Below the pieces are notes generated by a model. That model ran no database searches. It had not been told where the DNA came from and was given only the letters and a program-made list of their open reading frames with translations. Position numbers and translations under genes: made by a program. A stretch of 64,000 nt of DNA from Komagataeibacter xylinus (lineage in GTDB: Bacteria; Pseudomonadota; Alphaproteobacteria; Acetobacterales; Acetobacteraceae): contig NZ_CP041348.1 of NCBI RefSeq assembly GCF_009834365.1, forward strand, positions 1,426,501 to 1,490,500, given 5' to 3'. Shown here one piece after another: positions 25,560 to 34,932 of the stretch (positions within the stretch are counted from its first letter, which is position 1; each line of letters begins with the position of its first letter).

Positions 25560-25863
25560 GCGGCAGGCGCACCGAAGAATGGGCCAACGCTGCCGGTTTG
25601 TCTGTATTCATGGTGCGGTTACATGGGGCTGGCCCGTATCAGGGGGGCGGTATTGTGGCCAGCGTCACGGATGGTTGAAAAAACGGGTGGCAGATATTCG
25701 TTAAATCCGGTTTTGCCCGGCGGCTGTTTCACCCATTGTACCGACCGGATTTCAGGCCGGGGGTGGGAGCGCCTTGCGGTTCCGTATCGCGTATCTGGCC
25801 CGGGCGTGCCCTGTCTATGTTCCGCTAAGAAATCATGACGACCTGCCCGGCACGGAGGACTGA
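25560..25863. other. Intergenic region before DedA gene
   Basis: About 300 bp without a supported gene, promoter or RNA. A good ribosome binding site, GGAGGA (25854-25859), ends it. Confidence 0.4.
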
Positions 25864-25866
25864 ACG

Positions 25867-26517
25867 CTGCTGCACCATTTTGAACACCTGTTCCAGCATT
25901 ATGGCTATGGGGTCATTACCTTCATTGTCATGCTGGAAAGCATGGGCCTGCCGCTGCCTGCCGAGACGCTGATCATTTCTGCCTCCGTCTATTGCGCCGC
26001 CACCCACCGGCTTGATATCCGCTGGGTGGCCCTTGCCGCCGTGATGGGTGCCGTCATTGGCGATAATATCGGTTACATGATCGGGCGCCGCGTGGGCCTG
26101 CCGCTGCTGCAGAAATATGGTAGCCGCATCAAGCTTACGCCGCAGAGGCTGCTGCTCGGCCGCTTCCTGTTCCGCCATCATGGCAGTGGCATCGTGTTTT
26201 TCGGGCGTTTCATCGCCCTGCTGCGTGTTTTCGTGGCGTTGCTGGCTGGGGCCAATCACATGCCCTGGCCGCGCTTCATGATCTTTAATGCGCTGGGCGG
26301 CCTGTGCTGGGCTGGGGGGTATGCCACGGGGGCGTATTACCTGGGGCGCAAGGTCACGCAGGTATCGGGGCCGGCGAGTATCGGGCTTGGTATTGCGGTG
26401 GCAGCGGGGCTTGTGGCGAGTGCGGTGTTCCTGCGCCGCAATGAACAGCGTTTGACCGCGCAGGCCCTGCGTGAGGCCGAGGCGGAAAACGCGGCGGGCG
26501 GAACGCAGGCTGCCTGA
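25867..26517 (+). CDS. DedA-family membrane protein with non-canonical start
   Basis: A 216-residue DedA (SNARE-associated/VTT) membrane protein: ESMGLPLPAETLI, GAVIGDNIGYMIGRRVG, FFGRFIALLRVFVALLAGANHM. DedA proteins are flippase-like transporters for membrane lipids or undecaprenyl phosphate. The first ATG (25930) would cut away the conserved amphipathic N-terminus (LLHHFEHLFQHYGYGV). The frame closes at TGA 25861, leaving only ACG 25864 or CTG 25867/25870 as starts; GGAGGA is 7 nt before CTG 25867. Start assignment is inferred. Confidence 0.85.
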   Translation: MLHHFEHLFQHYGYGVITFIVMLESMGLPLPAETLIISASVYCAATHRLDIRWVALAAVMGAVIGDNIGYMIGRRVGLPLLQKYGSRIKLTPQRLLLGRFLFRHHGSGIVFFGRFIALLRVFVALLAGANHMPWPRFMIFNALGGLCWAGGYATGAYYLGRKVTQVSGPASIGLGIAVAAGLVASAVFLRRNEQRLTAQALREAEAENAAGGTQAA

Positions 26518-26526
26518 GCGCTGTGG

Positions 26527-27015
26527 TCAGGCGCTTTTGGCCAGCGGCTGCTGCGTCTGTTGCACCTGGGCCGGGCCGGGCAGACGGGTAAGCAGATGCG
26601 GGCGTTCATGATCTGGCAGCAGGTCGGCCAGCGTTGTTGAATCCAGCACGCTCATAAAGGCGCTGAGCGCAGTAGAGAGTACGCCGCGCAGCTTGCACAT
26701 CTCTGACAGGATGCAGCAGTTGCCATCGGGGTGGCTGGGTTCGCAATGGACCAGCTGCAGGTCATCCTCGGTCTGGCGCACGACATCGCCAATGCGGATA
26801 TCCTCAGGGGCATGGCCAAGAACAAGGCCACCACCACGACCACGCCGCGCATCAACCAGCCCAAGGCGCGACAGTCGGTGAATGACCTTGACGAGGTGAT
26901 TTTCAGAAATGTCATACGCGCTGGCTATCTCATGGATCGAGACACGCCTGTCGGCATGCAGTCCCATGTATAACAACGTACGTAAGGCATAATCGGTGTG
27001 CAGGGTCAGGCGCAT
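26527..27015 (-). CDS. Rrf2-family transcriptional regulator, NsrR-like
   Basis: A 162-residue regulator. The winged helix begins MRLTLHTDYALRTLLY and continues through SENHLVKVIHRLSRLGLV and RGRGGGL. The cluster-binding cysteines are present in VHCEPSHPDGNCC and SEMCKLRG, matching the spacing of NsrR, the nitric-oxide-sensing [Fe-S] repressor. The start at 27015 is typical for the family; longer frames add an atypical hydrophobic extension. It converges on the DedA gene 9 bp away. No hmp-like target is adjacent. Confidence 0.88.
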   Translation of the reverse strand: MRLTLHTDYALRTLLYMGLHADRRVSIHEIASAYDISENHLVKVIHRLSRLGLVDARRGRGGGLVLGHAPEDIRIGDVVRQTEDDLQLVHCEPSHPDGNCCILSEMCKLRGVLSTALSAFMSVLDSTTLADLLPDHERPHLLTRLPGPAQVQQTQQPLAKSA

Positions 27016-27997
27016 ACCGATAGCTAGCATGGCGTGAATGACCAGAAACAGACCTCTATAAATTGCATAATAAATGCATATTAATGGGTGCAATCCTCTC
27101 CAACCCTTGGTTTTAGGGCCTTGATTGCTCTTAAAGGCGACAAATTCGGTGCTATAGTATCACGGTAATGTGATTGAAGTAACAGATAACAACCATCATT
27201 CTGCCTCTATTCCATTAAGCAGATCCGGTTCGCGTTCTGGTATGAGAAAAAGACATTTTTCCATAAATAAAATTAAATTTTTCAGTAGTTTAATTCCTAA
27301 AGCCTCTCGTTGCTCCCCATGCCCTGCTACTGAGAAAGAGGGGAGGCTGACACACGCTTTCAACATGCGCGTGATTAGGGTGAGCAATAAGCAGCGGCCC
27401 TGGCCGGCGGCAGAACGCGCGGTTTCATGCGCCCACCGGGGGCTGGTACGGGCACAGCCCAGGTGCCCCTGCAGTGAGATAATATTAAAAAATTTAAGGA
27501 AAACTGCCAAAAACAGGCACACCCTGCCACCATTCGCGGCAGGACTCTGCGCAGGCCCGTAGCCTGAAATACGATTCGCATCCCTCTCTCACGCCGGGCA
27601 GGAGAGAAACCATAAGGACAACACCGCTGCCCTCGCGTCTGATCCATGCCATCCAGCCTGGCCTGTGGCGACGCATTGAGCACAGGCAGGTGAGGCTCCG
27701 ACCCATGGCGGGCCATCCTGCACGTATGCCCATCCGCTTTATTCTCCCATGTCCCGTCTTGGTGCGCCCTACGGGTCATGGGGGAAATCATGCATCGGGT
27801 GCATGATTACACGGCAATATCTCTATAATCGCATTCTATTCAAAAGGGTAGGGGGGTATGGGTATGGCAGTTTTTTATATTGGCCCTGCCTGTGCGTCCG
27901 ATCAGGAGGGGGAGGTTGCGCGTCTACCTTGCAAAACCGGGGGTGCGTGCGTTACTTCCGGCGTTATCTTCTGATTAATGGCAGCAGGATTTTTGAT
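27016..27997. other. Long intergenic/leader region upstream of symporter
   Basis: About 980 bp with no convincing gene. An AT-rich patch lies near 27235-27305 and may hold a promoter. A 20-codon frame (TTG 27916 to TAA 27978) is preceded by the purine-rich AGGAGGGGGAGG (27904-27915) and ends 19 nt before the proposed symporter start, so it could be a leader peptide. No riboswitch could be identified by eye. Confidence 0.4.
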
Positions 27998-29257
27998 TTG
28001 GCCAAGCCCGGAAAACGTAATGCCAGCGGGCGCACGCGCGCCATTGTGGTCGCGCTGCTGCTGGGTGTGGTCGTGGGGCTGGGGCTGCATGCGGCGGGCC
28101 CGGCTGCGGCCGAGGCCGCCAGCCGCTGCGCCACCCTGCTGACGGGGCTGTTCCTGCGCCTTGTGCGCATGATCATTGCCCCGCTTGTTTTTGCCACTCT
28201 TGTGTCGGGCATTGGCAGCCTTGGTGATGGCACGCAGGTGCTGCGCATCGGGGGGCGCATCCTGCTGTGGTTCATCGTCGCCTCCTTTCTGTCGCTCATA
28301 ACCGGCCTGCTTGCCGCCAACCTGCTTCAGCCCGGGGTCGGCTTTACCGTGCCTACTGCCGCTGGTGATCTGGGGCTTGCGCATGCGCATTTCGATCCGG
28401 TCGAGTTCATGCTGCATGTGGTGCCCACCAGCATTTTTGATGCCATGGGCCGCAACGACATCCTGCAGATCGTGGTGTTCTCTGTCCTGTTTGGCCTTGC
28501 ACTGCCCGCGGCGGGCAAGGGGGCGCAGCGCATGATCCTGCCCTGGACGGCCGAACTCGCCCGCATCATGCTGCGCGTGACCGATATGGTGATGTATGCT
28601 GCCCCCGTGGCCGTGTTCGGGTCGGTCATGGGCAGCGTGGCCCATAGCGGCATTGGCATTCTGGGCATGTTTGGCGTGTTTCTGTGCAAGTTCTACGGCA
28701 CGCTGGGCGTGCTGTGGGTGCTGCTGACCGCCATGACCTTCTGTGTGCTGGGCAGGCGCGTGTTCGCACTGGCGAAGCTGCTGCTCCAGCCCATCCTGCT
28801 TGGCTTTGCCACGGCAAGCAGCGAGGCCGTCTATCCGCTGCTCGTCGAGCGGCTGGAGCTTTTTGGCGTGCCTGACCGCATCAGCGGCTTCGTGCTGCCG
28901 CTGGGCTACAGCTTCAATCTTGATGGCTCGGTGCTGTTCCAGTCCTTTGGCGCGCTGTTCATCGCGCAGGCCTATGGCATCCACATCCCCATAGGCCAGC
29001 AGATCGCGATGGTGCTGGTGATGATGCTGAGCAGCAAGGGCATTGCGGGCGTGCCGCGCGCGGCTCTGGTCACGCTGGCCGCCGTCATGCCGCAGTTCGG
29101 CCTGCCCGAGGCGGGACTGGCGCTGATCCTGGGCATTGACCACTTTCTCGACATGGCGCGCACGGCCACCAACGTGCTGGGCAATGGCTATGCCGCCGCC
29201 GTCGCCGCCCGGTGGGAGGGCGAACTGGCCGATCACGCGCTGGAGGAGGGGGCATAA
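27998..29257 (+). CDS. Dicarboxylate/amino acid:cation symporter (DAACS family)
   Basis: A ~419-residue transporter of the GltP/DctA family: LFLRLVRMIIAPLVFATLVSGI near residue 50, the reentrant-loop serine-rich motif ATASSEAVYPLL near 280, PLGYSFNLDGSVLF near 310 and the helix-8 ...DHFLDMARTATNVLGN. It imports acidic amino acids or C4-dicarboxylates with protons or sodium. The start is uncertain: TTG 27998 with AGCAGG upstream gives the usual short N-terminus; GTG 27947 and ATG 27803 are in frame. Confidence 0.88.
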   Translation: MAKPGKRNASGRTRAIVVALLLGVVVGLGLHAAGPAAAEAASRCATLLTGLFLRLVRMIIAPLVFATLVSGIGSLGDGTQVLRIGGRILLWFIVASFLSLITGLLAANLLQPGVGFTVPTAAGDLGLAHAHFDPVEFMLHVVPTSIFDAMGRNDILQIVVFSVLFGLALPAAGKGAQRMILPWTAELARIMLRVTDMVMYAAPVAVFGSVMGSVAHSGIGILGMFGVFLCKFYGTLGVLWVLLTAMTFCVLGRRVFALAKLLLQPILLGFATASSEAVYPLLVERLELFGVPDRISGFVLPLGYSFNLDGSVLFQSFGALFIAQAYGIHIPIGQQIAMVLVMMLSSKGIAGVPRAALVTLAAVMPQFGLPEAGLALILGIDHFLDMARTATNVLGNGYAAAVAARWEGELADHALEEGA

Positions 29258-29272
29258 CCCCCTCCTGTGTGT

Positions 29273-29352
29273 GAAAAGTTTTTGGTGAAGCTTTTTTCAA
29301 AAAGCTTCAGAAGAACGTCGCCTTTTTGAAAAAAGGCGGCATCCAAAAACTC
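29273..29352. repeat. Composite hairpin repeat, copy 4 (GAAGCTT first)
   Basis: Outer stem AAAAGTTTTTGG / CCAAAAACT encloses the GAAGCTT hairpin (29287-29308) and then the GCCGCC-type hairpin (29317-29340). It lies between the converging symporter and icd genes and could terminate both. Confidence 0.85.
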
Positions 29353-29357
29353 CTGTT

Positions 29358-30578
29358 TTATGCTTTTGCCAGCGCCGCGCGCAGCTTTTCATCCAGCACG
29401 TCAAGGAAAGGCTGGGTGTCGAGCCATTTGGTGTCCTTGCCTACGAGCAGGGCGAGGTCCTTGGTCATCTGCCCGCCTTCCACCGTCTCGATGCAGACGC
29501 GCTCGAGCGTGTGGGCGAAGTGGGTGACATCGGGCGTGTCATCGAATTTGCCACGATAGGCCAGGCCACGTGTCCAGGCAAAGATCGAGGCAATGGGGTT
29601 GGTGCTCGTCGGCCGCCCTTTCTGGTGCTCGCGGAAGTGGCGGGTCACGGTGCCATGGGCGGCTTCGGCCTCGACCACGTCGCCCGTGGGGTTGAGCAGC
29701 ACCGAGGTCATCAGGCCAAGGCTGCCGAAGCCCTGGGCCACGATGTCGCTTTCCACGTCGCCATCATAGTTCTTGCACGCCCAGACGTAGCCGCCCTTCC
29801 ACTTCAGTGCGCAGGCCACCATGTCATCGATCAGGCGGTGCTCGTAGGTCAGGCCCAGCTTTTCGAATTCAGCCTTGAACTCACGCTCGTACACCTCCTG
29901 GAACACATCCTTGAACATGCCGTCATAGGCCTTGAGGATGGTGTTCTTGGTGGAGAGGTAAACCGGGAGTTTGCGGTCGCGCCCATAGGCCAGCGAGGCA
30001 CGGGCGAAGCCCTCGATCGAGGCGCGGGTGTTGTGCATGCCCAGCGCCACGCCGGGACCCTTGAAGTCATGCACGTCCAGCACCTGCTCGGGGCCGCCAT
30101 CAGCGGGGGTGTAGCGCAGCGTGACCTTGCCTGGGCCGGGAATGCGCGTTTCGGCCGCGCGGTAGATATCGCCATAGGCATGGCGGCCGATCACGATGGG
30201 CTGGGTCCAGTGCGGCACGAGGCGTGGCACGTTGGTGCAGATGATCGGCTCGCGGAAGATGGTGCCATCAAGGATGTTGCGGATGGTGCCGTTGGGCGAA
30301 CGCCACATCTTTTTGAGGCCAAACTCCTTCACCCGGTCCTCATCGGGGGTGATGGTGGCGCATTTCACGCCCACGCCGTAGCGGCGCACGGCCTCGGCGG
30401 CTTCCACCGTCACGCGGTCATCGGTCTCGTCGCGGTGGGTGATGCCGAGGTCATAATATTTCAGGTCGATATCGAGATAGGGCAGGATCAGCCGCTCGCG
30501 GATGAAGTGCCAGATGATGCGGGTCATCTCGTCGCCATCTATTTCGACAACGGGATTCTTGACCTTGATCTTTGCCAT
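29358..30578 (-). CDS. icd: NADP-dependent isocitrate dehydrogenase
   Basis: A 406-residue enzyme of the eukaryotic-type (homodimeric, type II) NADP-IDH group: [14 protein letters not shown] near the N-terminus, substrate-binding [13 protein letters not shown] near 95, and [15 protein letters not shown] near 310. It oxidises isocitrate to 2-oxoglutarate in the TCA cycle, giving NADPH. Length is normal. Transcribed away from the phosphoethanolamine transferase gene with ~230 bp between them. Confidence 0.95.
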   Translation of the reverse strand: MAKIKVKNPVVEIDGDEMTRIIWHFIRERLILPYLDIDLKYYDLGITHRDETDDRVTVEAAEAVRRYGVGVKCATITPDEDRVKEFGLKKMWRSPNGTIRNILDGTIFREPIICTNVPRLVPHWTQPIVIGRHAYGDIYRAAETRIPGPGKVTLRYTPADGGPEQVLDVHDFKGPGVALGMHNTRASIEGFARASLAYGRDRKLPVYLSTKNTILKAYDGMFKDVFQEVYEREFKAEFEKLGLTYEHRLIDDMVACALKWKGGYVWACKNYDGDVESDIVAQGFGSLGLMTSVLLNPTGDVVEAEAAHGTVTRHFREHQKGRPTSTNPIASIFAWTRGLAYRGKFDDTPDVTHFAHTLERVCIETVEGGQMTKDLALLVGKDTKWLDTQPFLDVLDEKLRAALAKA

Positions 30579-30810
30579 GGTACGTCTGTGTGCCTTTGTT
30601 AAATCTGGTTTTTTGAAGGGTGTTTTTTTTGTGGCGCCCGTCTGCGCGGGCCCTCCCGGCGGCCCGCATTATTAGGCGCGTGCCCGGATGATAAAAAGCA
30701 TTGCCGCATGCCGGTTCGTTCACAAACGTGCCAGCCCTGCGGCGCGTGGCCGTTCGCCGCCATTGCGCGCGGGTCTACCCGCCTGTCCGCACGCGTGGCA
30801 TGAAGGTGAA

Positions 30811-32466
30811 ATGAACAGGCTTCCCCCCGCACGCAGGTTTCTGCATCGGCCGCGCTCATGGCGGCAGGCATGGCCCGATGCGCTGCTGGGGCTGATGGCT
30901 GTGCTGGCATTGCTGCCCGCCTGCACGGCGTTGCAGGGCATTGTGCGCGCGCTCATGCTGTGGGGGGTGATTGCCCTTGCCTTCAACAGCAGGCGGGTGC
31001 TGCTGGCGGCTTTGCTGCCTGCCGTCGTGCTGCTGCCGGGCGCGTTGTATTACATCCATATCAGCGGGGTACCGCCGGGTTATCCGTTATGGCTGATCCT
31101 GTTCTACTGCTCGGTGCCGGTGGTGATGGGCTATGTCGCCCCGGTGCTGCCCTGGCTGTGCGCGTGGGCGGTGTTCTGGTCCGGGCTGGCCGCACTTTAC
31201 CTGTTGCGTCCGCGTGGGGCGGTGGCGCAGTGCCCTGCCTGGTGGCGCTGGGGCGGGGTGGCGGTGCTGGTGGTGCTGACGGTGGTGCCGGTCATACGGC
31301 TGTGGCACAGCCTGCCGCCCACCCGCGGGGGCACGGAGAACCCGCTGGTGGCCATCCATGCCCGCTTTGACCGTGCCTGGCCGTGGAGCCTGCTGACCGG
31401 CTATGCGGCGGCAAGGCGCGAGACATGGCGCGTAACCGCCATGGCGCGGCGCATCAGCCACGAGCCGGTCAATTTCCTGACTCCGCCCGCAACCGATGCG
31501 AAGCAGGTGATCGTGCTGGTTATTGGCGAGAGCGCGCGCCGCGATCACCATCACGGCTTTGGCTACGCCCTGCCCACCACGCCCGAGATGGATCAACTGC
31601 CCGGCCTGCTGCGCTTTGACAACGTGGTCACCCCCTTTGACTACACTGTGGGTGCCGTGCCGGTCATCCTGTCAGGCTATGACCGGCTGCGGCCGGGAGC
31701 TGCGCCGGGGCATGACCTTGTCTCGGTATTCAACGCGGCGGGGTTCGATACGTGGTGGATCAGCAATCACCCTCGCCTTGGCCCGTATGACAGCGTGATC
31801 GGCGCTTATTCGGAGCAGGCGCACCATATCGCTTACACCACCGTGCAGGGCGGCGTGATGAGCCGGCCCGTGCTTGATGAGCGGATGCTGCCGGTGTTCG
31901 ATCAGGCCGTTGCCGGGGCGCAGGGGCCGGTGCTGATCGTGCTGCATCTGTTTGGCAGCCACGAGAATGCGGCGGACCGTTCGCCTCCGGGCTTTGCCCA
32001 TCTGGGCAGCGCGTATGACAACAGCATTGCCTATACCGACCATATCCTCGCCCATGTGCAGGCCAGCCTGCAGGCGCATGGGGGCGAATCTGCCCTGTTT
32101 TACGTGCCGGACCATGGGGTGCGGGTGAATGAATGCACGGGCGGCATTCCCACGCATGGTGATGTGCGCGCGGCCTATGAAGTGCCGCTCTATTTCTGGG
32201 CCTCGCCCGGCTGGCAGGCCACCCACGTCTCGGCCATGCAGGCCGCGCGTGCCAACGTGCATGCGCCGTTTACGCTGGCCAGCATGCCAGCCAGCGTGCT
32301 TGAGGCGGCGGGGCTGGCCTATGTGGGGCTGGAGCGCAACCTGTCGGTGCTCTCAGCCGCGCCTGTCCACCCGCGCCGGATCGTGCATGGCGATGGGGCC
32401 GCTAACCAGAACGTGGATTACGATCACAGCCATGACGACCCGGCCTGCCACATCGCGCGCGATTAA
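30811..32466 (+). CDS. Phosphoethanolamine transferase, EptA/sulfatase family
   Basis: A 551-residue inner-membrane protein: about five membrane helices in the first ~185 residues, then a periplasmic sulfatase-fold domain. Metal-ligand motif VLVIGESARRDHHHGFGY, then FDNVVTPFDYTVGAVPVILSGY where the threonine of YTVG is the likely phosphoenzyme nucleophile, and the C-terminal FYVPDHGVRVNE. It adds phosphoethanolamine to lipid A or another glycan, changing surface charge. The typical GET is GES here. ATG 30811 is preceded by GAAGG; the frame is open upstream. Confidence 0.86.
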   Translation: MNRLPPARRFLHRPRSWRQAWPDALLGLMAVLALLPACTALQGIVRALMLWGVIALAFNSRRVLLAALLPAVVLLPGALYYIHISGVPPGYPLWLILFYCSVPVVMGYVAPVLPWLCAWAVFWSGLAALYLLRPRGAVAQCPAWWRWGGVAVLVVLTVVPVIRLWHSLPPTRGGTENPLVAIHARFDRAWPWSLLTGYAAARRETWRVTAMARRISHEPVNFLTPPATDAKQVIVLVIGESARRDHHHGFGYALPTTPEMDQLPGLLRFDNVVTPFDYTVGAVPVILSGYDRLRPGAAPGHDLVSVFNAAGFDTWWISNHPRLGPYDSVIGAYSEQAHHIAYTTVQGGVMSRPVLDERMLPVFDQAVAGAQGPVLIVLHLFGSHENAADRSPPGFAHLGSAYDNSIAYTDHILAHVQASLQAHGGESALFYVPDHGVRVNECTGGIPTHGDVRAAYEVPLYFWASPGWQATHVSAMQAARANVHAPFTLASMPASVLEAAGLAYVGLERNLSVLSAAPVHPRRIVHGDGAANQNVDYDHSHDDPACHIARD

Positions 32467-32482
32467 CCGCTCATGACTGAGG

Positions 32483-32559
32483 AAGTTTGTGATGAAGCTT
32501 TTTTCAAAAAGCTTTAAAGGAACGCCGCCTTTTTTGAAAAAAGGCGGCACCGGAAACTT
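32483..32559. repeat. Composite hairpin repeat, copy 5 (GAAGCTT first)
   Basis: AAGTTTGTGATGAAGC... begins the outer arm; AAGCTT hairpin, then a perfect GCCGCC/GGCGGC hairpin (32524-32548), then CCGGAAACTT. It lies between the converging transferase gene and the cysteine-rich secreted protein gene. Confidence 0.85.
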
Positions 32560-32570
32560 GCAGTCTTTAT

Positions 32571-32966
32571 TTACTTCCCGTTGGGGTGGTCCTTGCGCCA
32601 GGCGTCATAGCGGCGCTTGTCCAGGCAGTAGGCCAGATCGCGATAGAGCTGGATGTGGCGGATATGGGTCACGTCCTCCTGGCAGGCGATCTTGTCGCTG
32701 TCCTTGTATTCCTCCCACGCAGGTTGCAGCACCAGGGCGCGCTCCTTCTCCGCAGTGACGCAGGCATTGGTCACCTCATCGCCAAACTCGGTGGTGCAGG
32801 CATCGACTACCGGATAGTTGGGAAATGTCAGCGCCGGGGCGGCAAGCTGCACCTCGGGGCGGATATAGAGCGAGTTCAGTTCCGCCTCGGGCACGTCGGC
32901 GCGGGCGGCGGGCACGCTGGTGGCGGCCAGCACGCCCAGCAGGGCACAGGTGATGATCTTGTTCAT
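32571..32966 (-). CDS. Secreted four-cysteine-module protein (131 aa)
   Basis: Signal peptide MNKIITCALLGVLAATSVPA, cleaved after ARA at ~23. The mature part carries four Cys spaced C-x11-C-x25-C-x18-C in residues ~57-114, including CVTAEKERALVLQPAWEEY and LAYCLDKRRYD. The last three spacings and a Trp and Tyr in between are identical to those in the C-terminal part of the protein at 41246-42166, so the two share a domain. Function unknown; two disulfides are likely. Confidence 0.75.
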   Translation of the reverse strand: MNKIITCALLGVLAATSVPAARADVPEAELNSLYIRPEVQLAAPALTFPNYPVVDACTTEFGDEVTNACVTAEKERALVLQPAWEEYKDSDKIACQEDVTHIRHIQLYRDLAYCLDKRRYDAWRKDHPNGK

Positions 32967-33063
32967 GTCTGTATGCCTTCATTCGAAAAAGCGCGGCACG
33001 GGGCTGCGCGCCTTATGTGGCCATAATGCCTGTTACTGCCAAGGGGAATGGGAATATGCGTGC

Positions 33064-33663
33064 CTATGGTGGCGCGGCCATCAGATCCCGCCAGGCGGGC
33101 CAGCCCTGCACGAGCCGGGCCAGTACGGCATAGCCCGCCCCACCGGGGTGCAACCCGTCGCCCTGTGCAATCCCGCCACACCATGCGGCACTGTCCAGCA
33201 GCGGCGCCCATACGGACAGGAAGGGCACGCCTGCCTGGCTGCACAAGGCCGCCATCGCCTGTTCCAGCACGCGGGTGCGCCGGTCGGAGCCGGGCTGCCC
33301 CACGGGCGGGGGGCCGATCATCAGGGTTGGCCATCTGGTGCGGGCAACGCGCAGGATCCGCTCGGTGGCGTGCAGGCTGTCCTGTAGTGCCAGCCGGGGC
33401 TGGCCTGCGGCATCAGCCACGGCATCATTGGCCCCGAAGGACAGGACAATGCCGCCATCATTCCGCCCATGCAGGCGTGCGAGCGCTTCTCCCTGCCAGC
33501 GCAGCGCGATGTCGTGGCTGGTCTGGCCCCTTATGCCAAGGTTGTAGAGGGTGAGATCATGTCCGGCCTGCCCCTCAAGCGCGCAAAGCCGACCGGCCCA
33601 GCCCTGGCAGGTTTCATCGCCCGTTCCCGTGACGTAGCTGTCACCGATAAAGCAGAGTCGCAT
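33064..33663 (-). CDS. SGNH/GDSL esterase (TesA-like)
   Basis: A 199-residue SGNH hydrolase: block I FIGDSYVTGTGD at the N-terminus, Gly in YNLGIRGQTS, block III LSFGANDAVAD and block V QGDGLHPGGAGY. No signal peptide is visible when ATG 33663 is used, so it is probably cytoplasmic; an in-frame upstream start would add 14 residues. It likely hydrolyses an ester or thioester; the substrate is unknown. It is divergent to the nuclease-like gene. Confidence 0.85.
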   Translation of the reverse strand: MRLCFIGDSYVTGTGDETCQGWAGRLCALEGQAGHDLTLYNLGIRGQTSHDIALRWQGEALARLHGRNDGGIVLSFGANDAVADAAGQPRLALQDSLHATERILRVARTRWPTLMIGPPPVGQPGSDRRTRVLEQAMAALCSQAGVPFLSVWAPLLDSAAWCGGIAQGDGLHPGGAGYAVLARLVQGWPAWRDLMAAPP

Positions 33664-33777
33664 ACGGACATGATAGGCTCCGACCCGGTGCGAAGGCACT
33701 GGCATTTCTCTACTTTCTTATTTTGTTCTCATGTTTTAGACTGCTCCCGCCACGAATGCAGGGGAGCAGGAACACAA

Positions 33778-34860
33778 ATGCGGGCAGGCATCACGCCATG
33801 GTTGGGCTTGTGGCTTCTACTGGTCCCCGCATCCACGTTGGCAGCCCCCACACCCTATCACGTAGCCCCTGCCGCCATAGGGTGCACGCAGGCTGCCAAC
33901 ATGCGCCGGGTGGGGGAACTGCCTCTTTCCATGCCTGCCATTGCCTATGCGCAGGCGCTGGCCCAACTGCATTGCCAGCGCGTTGACGGGGCGGGAACGT
34001 GGCAATTACTGGGCACGCGCGACGATGGCACTGTGGCACGGTTGCGCCCCCTGCCGGTGCGGCGGGATGAGGCGCCTTTATATTTTGCAGCAAGTAACGT
34101 GAGCGTAGCGGGTGCAGCACACGTAGCACCGCCATCAGGAGTATGGCGGTTGGTACTGGCGGGCGGTGTGGCGATGGTGCTGTGGCCTGTGCTGCGCTAC
34201 GGCGGCCGATCGTGGCGGCGCAGGCGCGCGTGGCGGCTGTGCGGGCAACTGGTGTGCCATCATGCCGAGGCCCTGCGCATCCGCCGCCGCCAACTGGTGC
34301 AGTTCAACAGTTATGGGGTGGAGCGCACCGCGAAGTGGGAGCGTGAGCAGGCGGAATTCGTCAGGACGATCATCCAGCCCGCCCTGCGTGGCAAAAGGCT
34401 GGCCGCAACATGGCCTGCCCTGGCCCGGCGCGTGCTGGTGCTGATCGATCAGGTGGCGCGTCAGTCCCCTTCTGGCAGCGCGCCTGCGGATGGCTTTTCA
34501 CCAGATATGGACCCCATTGCCTATGAGCGGTACTGCGCGGCCCGCCTGCGGGCCTGTGGCTGGGATGCGCATGCCACCCCGCCGGGCGGCGACCAGGGGG
34601 CGGATGTCATTGCCGTGCATGGCCATGTCAGGCTGGTGGTGCAGTGCAAGCTGTACCGCAACGCCGTGGGCAATGAGGCCGTGCAGCAGATTGCCGCCGC
34701 CCGCCTGCATTATCATGCCGATGTGGCGGCCGTGGTCTCGAATGCGGATTACACGATTCCGGCCCGGCAGCTTGCGCGGTCCAACAATGTGTTCCTGCTG
34801 CATCACGATGAACTGCCTGCCTTTGCCGCCCGGCTGGCGCGGGCGCGAAAGAAGGCGTGA
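33778..34860 (+). CDS. Membrane-tethered Mrr-like restriction endonuclease domain protein
   Basis: A 360-residue protein. A signal peptide (MRAGITPWLGLWLLLVPAS...) is followed by a ~95-residue periplasmic part, a membrane helix at ~122-140 (WRLVLAGGVAMVLWPVL), a basic stretch RSWRRRRAWR, a helical region, and a C-terminal PD-(D/E)xK nuclease domain with GGDQGADVIAVHG and VVQCKLY near residues 270-290. The predicted topology puts the nuclease in the cytoplasm. No methyltransferase or defence gene is adjacent. The start at 33778 follows AGCAGG. Confidence 0.8.
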   Translation: MRAGITPWLGLWLLLVPASTLAAPTPYHVAPAAIGCTQAANMRRVGELPLSMPAIAYAQALAQLHCQRVDGAGTWQLLGTRDDGTVARLRPLPVRRDEAPLYFAASNVSVAGAAHVAPPSGVWRLVLAGGVAMVLWPVLRYGGRSWRRRRAWRLCGQLVCHHAEALRIRRRQLVQFNSYGVERTAKWEREQAEFVRTIIQPALRGKRLAATWPALARRVLVLIDQVARQSPSGSAPADGFSPDMDPIAYERYCAARLRACGWDAHATPPGGDQGADVIAVHGHVRLVVQCKLYRNAVGNEAVQQIAAARLHYHADVAAVVSNADYTIPARQLARSNNVFLLHHDELPAFAARLARARKKA

Positions 34861-34932
34861 CGGACATATTGTGTCATAACATGACACGGACCTGTCTGCC
34901 CTCTCGCGCGCCCCGCCCTGCGGGAGAGGCGG

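Noticed and set aside
27170..27562. 130-codon plus-strand frame in the long gap before the symporter
   Set aside because: Mixed low-quality composition, no ribosome binding site, no domain, overlaps an equally weak minus-strand frame.
27902..29236. 444-codon minus-strand frame over the DAACS symporter
   Set aside because: Same reason: antisense shadow with His/Gln-rich composition opposite a well-supported transporter.
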